Shown one piece after another: positions 9,234 to 18,288 of a stretch of DNA of 64,000 nt. Source of the DNA: Calothrix brevissima NIES-22. GTDB taxonomy: Bacteria > Cyanobacteriota > Cyanobacteriia > Cyanobacteriales > Nostocaceae. The stretch covers positions 62,001 through 126,000 of the forward strand of contig NZ_AP018207.1 in the NCBI RefSeq assembly GCF_002367995.1. The letters are read 5' to 3'. Under the pieces are notes generated by a model that was given only the letters and a program-made list of their open reading frames with translations, did no database searches and had not been told where the DNA came from. Numbering within the stretch: position 1 is the stretch's first letter; each line of letters begins with the position of its first letter. The translations under genes and the position numbers were made by a program.

Positions 9234-10415
9234 CTAAATCATCAAATTCTCAAACACCGCCGCAGCACCCATTCCACCGCCTACACACATCGTCACCAAA
9301 CCATAACGGACACTACGCCGTTTCATTTCATGGAATAAGGTAGCTGTGAGTTTCGCACCAGTACAACCGAGGGGATGTCCCAAAGCGATCGCACCACCGT
9401 TAACATTAACAATCTCTTCGTTAAGTCCGAGTTTGCGAATTACAGCCAAACTTTGAGCTGCAAAGGCTTCGTTGAGTTCGATTAAGCCGATATCATTTAA
9501 GGTAAGACCAACTTGTTTTAAAACTTTGGGAACAGCTTCCACAGGGCCGATACCCATCACATCTGGGGCGACACCTGCAACTGCATAGCCTAACATTTTA
9601 CCCATTGGATGGACATCGAGCATCCGCACCATGCGATCGCTCATCACGACTGTAGCAGCTGCACCATCGGACATTTGCGATGAATTACCGGCTGTCACCG
9701 CACCACCCATGCGAAATACAGGTTGCAATTTCATCAAGGCTTCCATACTGGTATCGGGACGCGGCCCTTCATCTACCGTAAATACCTTTTCTATTGGGCG
9801 CGGAGTTCCTTCAATATAAAGTACTTCCTGCACTGTTAGCGGTACAGTTTCCTCTGCAAACCGTCCTTGTCTAATAGCAACCACAGCCTTTTGGTGGGAA
9901 CGCAGCGCGAAAGCATCCTGTTCTTGACGAGAGATTTCGTAATGCTGCATGACATTTTCGGCGGTAATTCCCATCGTGCAGTACACCTTAGGCGTATCTA
10001 TCATCATATTTGGGTTAGGGGCTAAATAATGCCCGCCCATCGGAATCAAACTCATAGATTCCGTACCACCAGCAACAATGACTTCTGCATGTCCTGCCAT
10101 AATTGCTTGAGATGCGATCGCAATACTTTGCAATCCCGAAGCACAGAAGCGATTTACAGTCATTCCGGCGACAGAATCAGGTAAACCTGCACGTTGGGCG
10201 ATTAACCGTCCAATATTAAATCCCTGTTCTGCTTCCGGAAAAGCACAACCCATAATGACATCATCAATATATACAGGTTCTAAATCTTTAACTCGTTCAA
10301 TTGCTGCTTTCACAACCACCGCACCCATATCATCAGGACGCATATTATGTAGAGTTCCTCGTGGTGCTTTTCCTACAGGCGTGCGCACGCTACTCACTAT
10401 ATAGGCTTCTTTCAT
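9234..10415 (-). CDS. fadA: acetyl-CoA acyltransferase (3-ketoacyl-CoA thiolase)
   Basis: Last step of the beta-oxidation cycle: CoA-dependent cleavage of 3-ketoacyl-CoA. The protein is 393 residues, the normal thiolase length, when started at the ATG at 10415. That ATG follows a strong GGTGGGAG site; an upstream TTG/ATG would add 21 unconserved residues. The nucleophilic cysteine is Cys91 ([12 protein letters not shown]), and the [22 protein letters not shown] and [13 protein letters not shown] signatures carry the remaining catalytic His and Cys. It lies between fadN and fadE on the same strand. PhaA-type biosynthetic thiolases are related, but this context (fadN, fadE, acyl-CoA synthetase) argues for degradation. 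Confidence 0.93.
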   Translation of the reverse strand: MKEAYIVSSVRTPVGKAPRGTLHNMRPDDMGAVVVKAAIERVKDLEPVYIDDVIMGCAFPEAEQGFNIGRLIAQRAGLPDSVAGMTVNRFCASGLQSIAIASQAIMAGHAEVIVAGGTESMSLIPMGGHYLAPNPNMMIDTPKVYCTMGITAENVMQHYEISRQEQDAFALRSHQKAVVAIRQGRFAEETVPLTVQEVLYIEGTPRPIEKVFTVDEGPRPDTSMEALMKLQPVFRMGGAVTAGNSSQMSDGAAATVVMSDRMVRMLDVHPMGKMLGYAVAGVAPDVMGIGPVEAVPKVLKQVGLTLNDIGLIELNEAFAAQSLAVIRKLGLNEEIVNVNGGAIALGHPLGCTGAKLTATLFHEMKRRSVRYGLVTMCVGGGMGAAAVFENLMI

Positions 10416-10449
10416 AAATAACTCCCACCTATTTTTAAATGTGTATTTA

Positions 10450-10565
10450 ATGAACCGCCAAGCCGCCAAGAGCGCCAAGAATTTGTAGAATGTGCATAAG
10501 TCCTAAATAATTCAGAGAATTCTCTGTTTCTTCTCTTGGCGTACTTGGCGTACTTGGCGGTTCAT
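10450..10565. repeat. foldback repeat between fadN and fadA
   Basis: The left arm ATGAACCGCCAAG followed by CCGCCAAGAGCGCCAAG (10450-10480) is the inverse of the right arm (10534-10565), built from (C)TTGGCG-TAC units ending in GGCGGTTCAT. About 50 bases separate the arms. A transcript of the operon could form a long hairpin here. Related TTGGCG blocks lie at 13104-13133 and 57638-57664. Confidence 0.65.
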
Positions 10566-10618
10566 AAAAAAAAGTAATTCTCACAACTCACATAGGACTA
10601 CTATTACTCTCTCTACCC

Positions 10619-12988
10619 TTAATTCCTCAGAGGCTTCTTAGTTTTCAAAGTATGTGCAAATCTTTCTTGGGTTTTTGGTTGCTGCAACAATGGTAAAAAG
10701 GATTCTCTTTCCAATTTCGATAAATAATCCTCATCAACCAACGCAGGCGCAGTCAGTTCCCCACCAGTCATGACATACGCCAAGCGACTTGCTAAATAAT
10801 GGTCATATTCAGAAATATAACCGCCCTGCTGCATCACATAGGCCGTATGTTCCAACATCGCCCGCGCCTGACGCCCTAACACCATGATGGCGTTACGTTC
10901 TGCTGGTGGTGTGTAACCAACGTGATCTAAACACAGCACTTCCTCTTTTGCCACAGATAAAAGTCTGTCGGAATTCATCACAATCTTGGTTGTGGGCGAA
11001 AGGTAGCCTAATTCTTGTCCTTCATCAGCGCTACTGGAAACCTTCGCCATGCCAATCGTTTCAAACACTTTCCTCAGGAATGGTTGAATATCTTGCGGTG
11101 ATTCACTAGCAGCTTTGTCATTAGCCCAGGTAACCATCCGCATAATCCCACCAGCGCCAGGAATTAAACCTACGCTGAGTTCTACTAATCCGATGTAAGT
11201 TTCTGCTGCTGCTACTACATGGGGACAAGCTAAAACTAATTCACAACCTCCGCCTAGAACTCGCCCTACAATCGCTGCAACAATTGGTTTGGGGAAATAT
11301 TTAATCCGTTGCAGTAATGCTTGAAATTTGACGATTAAATCAGCAATCCCTTTACCGTTATCTGTTTGCGCCAACATGGCCATTTCTGCCAAATTCGCGC
11401 CACCAGAGAAGTTTGCACTTTCATTTCCAATCACTAAACCCCGGTAATCGCTGTTCTCGATAATATCTAAGACTTGAGCTAATCCTTCTACGACTTTTAA
11501 AGTTAGGGTATGGCCTTTGGAATGAAATTCATATAAAACGACTCCATCACCCAAGTCTAACAAAGAAGCTTCTGAATTTTCCCACAAGATATTTTTGGTA
11601 TCTTCTTTGATAGCTGGTATCAGAATTTCGTCTGTTGGCGCTTTTGGTTGTTCGCTAATACAAACAGCACAAGCATCAACTACTTTTTGTTCAGCCCAGG
11701 ATAGTCGGTCTTTACGATAGAAACTATGCACGCCATTATTATGCATCTTTTCTACCCACTCTGGCACAGATATATCACTAGCTTTCATGTCTGCTAAGAC
11801 AGTCTCAAAGCCGAGGATATCCCAAATTTCAAAGGGGCCGAGTTCCCAACCGAAACCCCAACGAATCGCCCTGTCTATATCTGCGGGTTTATCAGCTATT
11901 TCGGGAATGCGACGGGCGCTGTAACCTAAGATTTCTAAGGTGGATTGACGGAAGAATTTACCAGCACGACCAGGATCGTGGTAAAGATGAAGTAAGCGAT
12001 CGCCTAAATCGCTAATTTTCCCAATCGTCTCAATATCCCCTAAATCTAACGGTTTCGCTGCTTCATAAGCTAAAGTCGTCGGATTAATCGAGAGAATTTC
12101 CTTACTTTGCTTTTTGTAAAATCCTTGACCTGTTTTTGCACCTAACGTCCCAGTTTCTACGAGTTTCTTCATTAACGCTGGTACTCGCAAAACCTCCCGG
12201 CTTTCATCGTCAGGAATAGCTGGGTAAAGGTTCGTAGCCACATACATTAATGTATCCAAACCTACCAAGTCAGCCGTGCGGAATGTCGCTGATTTTGGTC
12301 GTCCGGCGATGACTCCTGTTAAAGTATCAATTTCTTCAATTGTATAACCTTGCTCACTCACACCCTTAATCCCCAACATCGTTGCATACATCCCGATGCG
12401 GTTGGCAATAAAGTTGGGTGTATCTTTAGCTACTACTACACCTTTACCCAGGTGTATCCTCCCAAACCATTGCATTCTTGCGAGGATTTGCGTATCAGTA
12501 TCAGGTGTAGGAATTAACTCTAATAATTTGAGATAGCGAGGAGGATTAAAAAAGTGAGTACCTAAAAACCGCTTCCGAAAAGCTTCCGAACGCCCTTGAG
12601 CAATTTGATGAATGGGTAAGCCACTAGTATTAGTAGACACCACCGCATCATCTCGAATAGTACTTTCGATTCGCGCCATCAAATCTTGTTTAATAGCGAG
12701 ATTTTCTACAACAACTTCAATTACCCAATCAACATTAGCAATGCGGTGAAAATGTTCGTCAAAATTGCCCAAAATTATGCGTCGCGCTGTTTTTTCTGTA
12801 AATAAAATTGGCGGAGATTGCTTGAGGGCTTTTTTAAAAGCTGTTTCCACAACCTCATTTTTATTGTCACCTTTAGCCGCAATATCTAATAATTGAACTG
12901 TTAAACCAGCATTCGCTAAATGGGCGGCGATTTGAGTTCCCATCACCCCCGCACCCAATACTGCGGCTGTTCGGAACGGCTTAAACAT
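10619..12988 (-). CDS. fadN: 3-hydroxyacyl-CoA dehydrogenase / enoyl-CoA hydratase (FadN type)
   Basis: Bifunctional enzyme for the middle two steps of beta-oxidation. Domain order is dehydrogenase first, hydratase last, as in the Bacillus-type FadN and opposite to the FadB type. The NAD-binding Rossmann motif is VLGAGVMGTQIAAHLANAG (residues 10-28), and the dehydrogenase motif GTHFFNPPRYLKLLELIP follows. The C-terminal crotonase-like part (about 480-690) has SANFSGGANLAEM and AIVGRVLGGGCELVLAC as oxyanion-hole and substrate segments, and VELSVGLIPGAGG at the active-site helix. At 789 residues it is the FadN length. The ATG at 12988 follows GGAAGGGTGA. It is second in the operon, after the acyl-CoA synthetase. 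Confidence 0.93.
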   Translation of the reverse strand: MFKPFRTAAVLGAGVMGTQIAAHLANAGLTVQLLDIAAKGDNKNEVVETAFKKALKQSPPILFTEKTARRIILGNFDEHFHRIANVDWVIEVVVENLAIKQDLMARIESTIRDDAVVSTNTSGLPIHQIAQGRSEAFRKRFLGTHFFNPPRYLKLLELIPTPDTDTQILARMQWFGRIHLGKGVVVAKDTPNFIANRIGMYATMLGIKGVSEQGYTIEEIDTLTGVIAGRPKSATFRTADLVGLDTLMYVATNLYPAIPDDESREVLRVPALMKKLVETGTLGAKTGQGFYKKQSKEILSINPTTLAYEAAKPLDLGDIETIGKISDLGDRLLHLYHDPGRAGKFFRQSTLEILGYSARRIPEIADKPADIDRAIRWGFGWELGPFEIWDILGFETVLADMKASDISVPEWVEKMHNNGVHSFYRKDRLSWAEQKVVDACAVCISEQPKAPTDEILIPAIKEDTKNILWENSEASLLDLGDGVVLYEFHSKGHTLTLKVVEGLAQVLDIIENSDYRGLVIGNESANFSGGANLAEMAMLAQTDNGKGIADLIVKFQALLQRIKYFPKPIVAAIVGRVLGGGCELVLACPHVVAAAETYIGLVELSVGLIPGAGGIMRMVTWANDKAASESPQDIQPFLRKVFETIGMAKVSSSADEGQELGYLSPTTKIVMNSDRLLSVAKEEVLCLDHVGYTPPAERNAIMVLGRQARAMLEHTAYVMQQGGYISEYDHYLASRLAYVMTGGELTAPALVDEDYLSKLERESFLPLLQQPKTQERFAHTLKTKKPLRN

Positions 12989-13103
12989 AAATCACCCTTC
13001 CTTCTTCGATTTTAGATTTTAGATTTTAGATTTTGGATTGGATTAATTACCTAACTCTCAAAAAATCACAGTACTCAGCCAAAAAATACTGATAAATTTC
13101 TTC

Positions 13104-13133
13104 CTTGGCGTACTTGGCGCACTTGGCGGTTCA
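13104..13133. repeat. TTGGCG repeat block
   Basis: CTTGGCGTACTTGGCGCACTTGGCGGTTCAT-type block in the gap between the synthetase gene and fadN. It is the same family as the right arm of the foldback at 10450-10565 and the block at 57638-57664. Confidence 0.6.
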
Positions 13134-13161
13134 TTTCTTAATACCCTTCCACATCTAAGTA

Positions 13162-15312
13162 TTACGAATTAAGAGACTGCGCAAACGTAGGACAAGAAAA
13201 AGTCTGATTAGCTGGACATAATTCATTTACTTGTTCTATTGTGACATTTCCTGCCTTCACTGCCCTCTTTTCTTCATAGATCGCATTAATTTCTTGAGCA
13301 AACACCTCTAAAATTTTGACCCTATTTACCTCCTGAGTTGATGTCAACATTCCATTCTCAACAGTCAGGTTAAAATTAATCAGATGGAATCGTTTTACAT
13401 TCGACCAATGCGGTAAATGACAATTCGCTTCATCGACTAACGCTTGATATAAAGCGGTAATACAAGGATGTTGCAGCAACTCTTCAGTTGATACATCAAT
13501 TCCACTAGCTATAGCCTGCTGACGCAAGTTTTCTAAATCTGGAAAAATCAGCATCGAACAAAACTTACAATCAGCGCCTACAGTCACAACATGGGCTATT
13601 AACGGAGATTTTTCCAGCTTGCTTTCTATCGGTTGAGGTGTGACATACTTCCCTGTAGAAAGTTTAAATCGGCTTTTCTTTAAACCAGTAATCTTCAGAA
13701 AACCGTCAGGGGTAAATTCTCCTAAATCGCCTGTATGTAACCAACCTTGAACATCAATTAATTGCTGAGTTGCTGTTGAATTGTTGTAATAACCTTGGGT
13801 ATTATAGGGACTTTTCGTAAGAATTTCCCCATCTTCAGCAAGAGTAACTTCTACACCTGCAATGGGTACGCCTACGGTTCCAGCACGATTAAATTGACTG
13901 CGATTACAACTGACTGCTGAACTAGTTTCTGTTAAACCATAGCCTTGTAAAATTTTTATTCCCGCAGCCGCAAATAAATTTACAATCTCTGGTTTTAAAG
14001 CTGCACCTCCGCTCAGTAGATATTTAATATTCCCACCAAAAACAGCACGCCATTGGGAAAATATAAAACTATCTGCCACTTTCAACATCAAAGCATCTTG
14101 ATGTGGTAATTTTTTGCCTAATTCATATTTTTGGGCTAATTTTACTGCCCATTTCATCATCGATTGGGATATAGGAAGATAAAGTTGTCTGGTGGAAATT
14201 GCGTTACGAGAAGACAGTAAATGCGTTTTTAAGTTTCTCCCCGTCGTAGATAATTTTAAGGTAGCTTCTCGCAGGTTAGAAAGTGCTGTTTTCGCCTCCC
14301 TAGTAGTTGGAAACCTAAAGGGTAAGAGGGTAACGCGCTGATGTGGTAAGTTTTCTTTTACTTTTTTACTCTGTTTTGAGTTTTTCTCTCCTGCTTCTAT
14401 CAGCTTGGTATAAACTTTTTCTAACAGCAAAGGAACGGTAGCAAAGATTGTCGGCTTAACTTCTTTCAGGTGTTTTAATACCTTATTGGCATTACTGAAG
14501 TAAATACTGTGCCCATAGTTAATATGACCGTAAACAAAAACACGGGCTAAAACATGAGTTAATGGTAAAAAAGAAAGAATTACCTCCTGGGAACCAAATG
14601 CTAAGTCGGGAATTCCTGTAAACATTGCGAGTGCATTTGCAGAGAGATTTTCATGGGTAAGCATTACCCCTTGCGGTTCTCCTGTAATTCCCGGAATGTA
14701 AATAATAGTTGCTAAGTCATCAGCGATGATTTTGGCTTTGAGTTCTTGTACTCTCAATTCCGAATTTTTATCTCTACCTTGAGAGCGAATTTCATTTAAT
14801 GAAAATACTTTCATCCCTATTTTATGTTGTTGATGCCAATCATCAGGCACATCAGCAACTATGATTATCTGGAGATGAGTTGTATTTTCTAAATAAGGCA
14901 GAATTTGAGACAATAATTCTAAATTAGAAATTATCAGCGCCTTTGCTTCTGTGTGCTGCAAAATGAAAATAATGTGTTCAATTGTTTGGGTTAAATCAAT
15001 TGGCACATTTACCAAACCTGTGAGTAAAGAACCCATGTCAGCAATGCAAAATTTGACATCGCTGTGCATGAGTAAAGCAATACAATCGCCTTTTTCTAGT
15101 TCCAAATCCAGCAAGCCTAACGCCAATTCCGCCGCAGCCGTGCGCAATTCGTGGTTAGATAAAGGTTGCCAGCCTGTATCTGTAAACTGGTTGAAAGCGC
15201 TGGGGTTAAAAGTGCGATCGCACGCTTCATCTAATAAAGAAAGCAAAGTTCGCCCTAAAACTACCTCTCCAGAATTAGGAGGCGCTCTATAAGTCTTATT
15301 TGTAGATAACAT
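13162..15312 (-). CDS. long-chain acyl-CoA synthetase (AMP-binding), FadD-like
   Basis: Activates fatty acids to acyl-CoA (via acyl-AMP), supplying substrate to the fad genes downstream. It is 716 residues long. Adenylation motifs: the P-loop region YIPGITGEPQGVMLTH (205-220), GYGLTETSSAVSCN, GWLHTGDLGEFTPDGFLKITG, and the C-terminal lysine motif STGKYVTPQPIESKL. The P-loop is degenerate: the usual TSGTTGxPKG has Ser to Pro, Thr to Ile and Lys to Gln changes. It resembles the cyanobacterial/plant long-chain synthetase group (also acyl-ACP synthetases, Aas), so acyl-ACP formation is an alternative. The start ATG lacks a clear ribosome site. First gene of the operon, with about 580 bp of non-coding DNA upstream. 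Confidence 0.88.
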   Translation of the reverse strand: MLSTNKTYRAPPNSGEVVLGRTLLSLLDEACDRTFNPSAFNQFTDTGWQPLSNHELRTAAAELALGLLDLELEKGDCIALLMHSDVKFCIADMGSLLTGLVNVPIDLTQTIEHIIFILQHTEAKALIISNLELLSQILPYLENTTHLQIIIVADVPDDWHQQHKIGMKVFSLNEIRSQGRDKNSELRVQELKAKIIADDLATIIYIPGITGEPQGVMLTHENLSANALAMFTGIPDLAFGSQEVILSFLPLTHVLARVFVYGHINYGHSIYFSNANKVLKHLKEVKPTIFATVPLLLEKVYTKLIEAGEKNSKQSKKVKENLPHQRVTLLPFRFPTTREAKTALSNLREATLKLSTTGRNLKTHLLSSRNAISTRQLYLPISQSMMKWAVKLAQKYELGKKLPHQDALMLKVADSFIFSQWRAVFGGNIKYLLSGGAALKPEIVNLFAAAGIKILQGYGLTETSSAVSCNRSQFNRAGTVGVPIAGVEVTLAEDGEILTKSPYNTQGYYNNSTATQQLIDVQGWLHTGDLGEFTPDGFLKITGLKKSRFKLSTGKYVTPQPIESKLEKSPLIAHVVTVGADCKFCSMLIFPDLENLRQQAIASGIDVSTEELLQHPCITALYQALVDEANCHLPHWSNVKRFHLINFNLTVENGMLTSTQEVNRVKILEVFAQEINAIYEEKRAVKAGNVTIEQVNELCPANQTFSCPTFAQSLNS

Positions 15313-15893
15313 TTGATTACAGAAGAATTTATCACTCTTCCCCTCGTTATCAGTTATCAGATGTTTTTATTAGCTATTTTCTGACAACTATGCTTTTGTT
15401 AATAAACAGGCTTAAATATCAAGCTTGATGAATAACTCATAACTCCAAAACTCCAGCGTTACTCTGTCACTGAGCCTCCGCTTGAGCTTAAATTATCAGC
15501 ACTCATCCTCACATACTCCAAGTACAAAATTTCATTAATTAGTAGTGAATCCTCTGTGTACCTTTGCGCTTACCTTTGCGCTCCTTTGCGTTTAAATTTC
15601 CACCCTCAATTAGCCAAAATCATATGCAAAGCTATACTCATCTCTTGTCTTACTTCAGCCAAATAAATGCCAGACGAGGTAATGTCTCAGATGCCGACTT
15701 TTGATACCTAACGCCTGAAAACTGCTAAATTTAACCTTTCAATTTGATTCTATTAAAGACAGAATTATCGGTTTTTAAGACATCAGGCTATTACAGAGCC
15801 ATTGCCTTAAACTCTACTTTTCTGTACTAATAATAATGTAGAACATGCTGGGGATCAACGACAACTTTTGTATCTTTTTCGCAAAGAAACACA
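15313..15893. other. non-coding stretch upstream of the fad operon
   Basis: No ORF worth reporting. It must hold the promoter of the synthetase-fadNAE operon (minus strand). It contains a short repeat of the cctttgcgctt/acctttgcgctcctttgcg kind (15560-15592), an intergenic repeat type of this genome. No operator could be assigned by eye. Confidence 0.5.
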
Positions 15894-16793
15894 TTACCTG
15901 GTGAAATTTTCCGGCTGCAAAGTAGGTATTTTTATCATACATCTAGCAGATGGATTATCTATTTCTACTTCTAAATGCTTTTCTAGCCAATTCACCAAAT
16001 CTCCTAGTACTTTGTGGTAATTAACCTCTAGGTGAAAGTCGTGATAGTCCCCAGGATATTCATAGCATTCTTTATCTGGTAAGCTGACTTTTTGGAAAAA
16101 CGCCATGCTACCTTCTGGGGGTGTAATGGAATCAGCGCTGCTATACATAATTAACAAAGGAACTTGTAATTCGCTAGCATGGCTTTCTACCCATTTTTCT
16201 GTTGCAAAAAACTCTGCCGCTAGTCTAGCAGTGCCATATTCGTGGCGTAATGGATCTTGAGTATGAATTACATTTGCACTGTGTAACTTCGAGTTTTTAT
16301 CCAGACTCACTTTCAGGCTAAAGTTAGGCCAGACTTGAGAAAGCATTCGCCCTAATGCAACTTGCAGCACCGGGAGGTTAACTTTTCCCAAAGCTGGTGC
16401 TGTTAAGACTAGCCCTTGCAAACTTTGGGGAAAGCGTAAAGCATAGTCTACTGCGATCGCAGCTCCTAAACTATGACCCCACAAAAAACACGCACAACTC
16501 GGCCCTCGTTCCTGAATTCTGGTTAAAAAGGTATGTAAATCTTCTCGTAACTCAGCCCAGGAATTAATATGTCCTCGTTGTCCAGGCGATCGCCCATGTC
16601 CCCGCAAATCAAAAGCGTAGGTAGCATAACCTCGCGGGAGTAAATGTTGTACTGCATCGACAAATAAGCCGCTATGTGCCCCAAATCCGTGGACTATGGC
16701 AATAATCGCCCGTAATTCTCCCTCTGGCTGCCAACTTTGGTAATAAAGGTTAAGCCCTCCTGCTCCCGTGAAGGTGCCTTCGATATGTGTCAT
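15894..16793 (-). CDS. alpha/beta hydrolase, monoacylglycerol lipase-like
   Basis: Serine hydrolase that probably releases free fatty acids from monoacylglycerol or a related ester. The 299-residue protein starts at the ATG at 16793 (GGTAGG upstream). It has the oxyanion-region HGFGAHS (35-41), FDLRGHGRSPGQRGH, the nucleophile elbow GHSLGAA with Ser108, Asp221 in YSSADSITPP, and His251 in PGDYHDFHLE. The motif set, including RGHGRSPGQRG, is that of bacterial and eukaryotic monoglyceride lipases. There is no signal peptide, so it acts in the cytoplasm. It lies upstream of the beta-oxidation operon on the same strand but 580 bp away, so it is probably a separate transcript. It would fit a lipid-to-acetyl-CoA route (inference). 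Confidence 0.85.
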   Translation of the reverse strand: MTHIEGTFTGAGGLNLYYQSWQPEGELRAIIAIVHGFGAHSGLFVDAVQHLLPRGYATYAFDLRGHGRSPGQRGHINSWAELREDLHTFLTRIQERGPSCACFLWGHSLGAAIAVDYALRFPQSLQGLVLTAPALGKVNLPVLQVALGRMLSQVWPNFSLKVSLDKNSKLHSANVIHTQDPLRHEYGTARLAAEFFATEKWVESHASELQVPLLIMYSSADSITPPEGSMAFFQKVSLPDKECYEYPGDYHDFHLEVNYHKVLGDLVNWLEKHLEVEIDNPSARCMIKIPTLQPENFTR

Positions 16794-16867
16794 TGCTGTA
16801 CCTACCAAATGCGTTTTTCTATGTTTTCAAAATCTATGTCTCAAGACGCAATTGGAGATTATTAGCT

Positions 16868-17008
16868 CTATAGGAATCTGATTTGATTTGGTGAAAATAT
16901 CCCTATTTGTAAGATTTTTACTGTAGATAATGCCCAAAATATCTGCTTTTAGATAGGCATTGCCCATCCTACTACGGATATTTCAAAAATCTACTATGAA
17001 TCCTATAG
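16868..17008. mobile_element. MITE-like inverted repeat starting CTATAGGA
   Basis: The left end CTATAGGAATCTGATTTGAT and the right end (reverse complement CTATAGGATTCATAGTAGAT) pair, and further in, GAAAATATCC pairs with GGATATTTCA. About 140 bp long, non-coding. A similar left half (CTATAGGAATCAGATGTGAT) lies at 18733-18752. Confidence 0.5.
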
Positions 17009-17518
17009 TTTTTCTGATTAGTAATTTTAATTATGTAGTTAACACTCAAGTGCTGACTACAAATTATGAAAAATAATCCCTCTATACTTAGTAATAACTT
17101 TGCCAATCAATAGATATTATTTCGCTTTTAAATCTGTACTCTTAGAAACTTGATAATACTATGGGGCTTGCGGTTCAACTAAGTACAAATGCTAATGCTG
17201 GTATAAACAATCTACGTTTTGAGACCTTGAATCCAAATTGATCCGGCAATTTGTCAGGCCTCAAGAGCTAAGTTTCAAAAGTCTTTGTGCATCTTTTTAT
17301 ATTGTATTAATTTTATTCCAGTCAGTTGGAAGTCTCAACAATTATTAGTGCTTACATTAGTGGTTGATTACCAAATATCTATTTAGCTGATTTTTCGACA
17401 CAATGATCAGCTTAGGCAGAAAATGACAACTTCTTAACCTAATAGTCTCGCCCTGCACCTGCATAGTTTAAATTGCGCCTATTTAAATAATGTTTGCAAC
17501 AACCTTTGCTGGGTTCTT

Positions 17519-17551
17519 AGATCCCCGACTTCTCGAAGAAGTCGGGGATCA
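17519..17551. repeat. 14/15-bp hairpin, copy 2
   Basis: Same palindrome as at 1050-1082 with a 3-base loop (CGA instead of CCA) and one terminal mismatch. The following bases GATCRCC are also shared. Confidence 0.75.
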
Positions 17552-17597
17552 GATCGCCACCCGTCCCTAAGGTGAAATCGTAGCAGCTACCAAACAA

Positions 17598-17637
17598 AAG
17601 CAGTAGGGGTTTAGCATTGCTGAAACCCCTACTGCTT
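17598..17637 (-). terminator. strong hairpin terminator of sodB
   Basis: AAGCAGTAGGGGTTT (17598-17612) pairs perfectly with AAACCCCTACTGCTT (17623-17637). Read on the minus strand it lies 50 bases after the sodB stop and is followed by TTTTGTTT, as in an intrinsic terminator. Confidence 0.85.
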
Positions 17638-17685
17638 GGTATATTTACCTAAAAATACGGGATAATTTAGCTTGGCTCTAAACTT

Positions 17686-18288
17686 TTAGGCTTTAGCTAA
17701 ATTTTCCGCAGCAAAGTCCCAGTTGACTAATTGCTCAAGGTAGTTTTTGATAAATGCAGGACGAGCATTTCTGTAGTCGATGTAGTAGGCATGTTCCCAA
17801 ACATCTAAGGTGAGAATTGCTTTTTGTCCATAGGCTAGAGGGTTCTCTGCGTTTGGTGTTTTGATTACTTTCAAAGTACCACCATCATCAATCAACCAAG
17901 CCCATCCACTACCAAACTGAGTTGCAGCAGCGTTGGAGAACTCTTCTGCAAATTTCTCGAAGCTACCAAAATCTTTATCGATTTTATCGGCTAGTGCGCC
18001 GGAAGGTTGACCGCCACCTGCTGGTTTGAGTGAGTTCCAAAAGAAGGTGTGGTTCCAAACTTGCGCTGCGTTATTAAAAATTCCTACTTTAGAAGCATCT
18101 CTAAAAGTGGCTTTGATTACTTCTTCTAGGGATTTATCCGCAAGTTCTGTACCGTCGGTAAGCTTATTGAGGTTATCTACATAAGCTTTGTGGTGTTTGC
18201 CATAGTGATACTCGAAAGTCTCAGCTTTCATGCCATACGGCTCTAGTGCATTAAAGTCGTAGGGTAGGGGGGGCTGTTGAAATGCCAT
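17686..18288 (-). CDS. sodB: iron superoxide dismutase
   Basis: Converts superoxide to hydrogen peroxide and oxygen in the cytosol, guarding photosynthetic and nitrogen-fixing metabolism. The 200 residues align end to end with FeSOD. Metal ligands: His28 (YHYGKHH), His80 (QVWNHTFFW), Asp162 and His166 (DVWEHAYYIDYRN). FGSGWAWL and the AAQ/ATQFGSGW region point to the Fe rather than the Mn subtype. There is no signal peptide. The ATG follows GAGAGGATTT. It is monocistronic, with its own hairpin terminator at 17598-17637 and a long upstream gap. Confidence 0.97.
   Translation of the reverse strand: MAFQQPPLPYDFNALEPYGMKAETFEYHYGKHHKAYVDNLNKLTDGTELADKSLEEVIKATFRDASKVGIFNNAAQVWNHTFFWNSLKPAGGGQPSGALADKIDKDFGSFEKFAEEFSNAAATQFGSGWAWLIDDGGTLKVIKTPNAENPLAYGQKAILTLDVWEHAYYIDYRNARPAFIKNYLEQLVNWDFAAENLAKA

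Larger units (their letters stand above)
16794..17597. other. gene-free stretch with foldback elements
   Basis: No convincing gene. It contains an inverted-repeat element at 16868-17008 and the 15-bp hairpin at 17519-17551 (listed separately). The rest is AT-rich and without recognised signals. Confidence 0.5.

Noticed and set aside
10450-10565. Insertion sequence between fadN and fadA
   Set aside because: Only ~115 bp, no transposase; better described as a foldback repeat.
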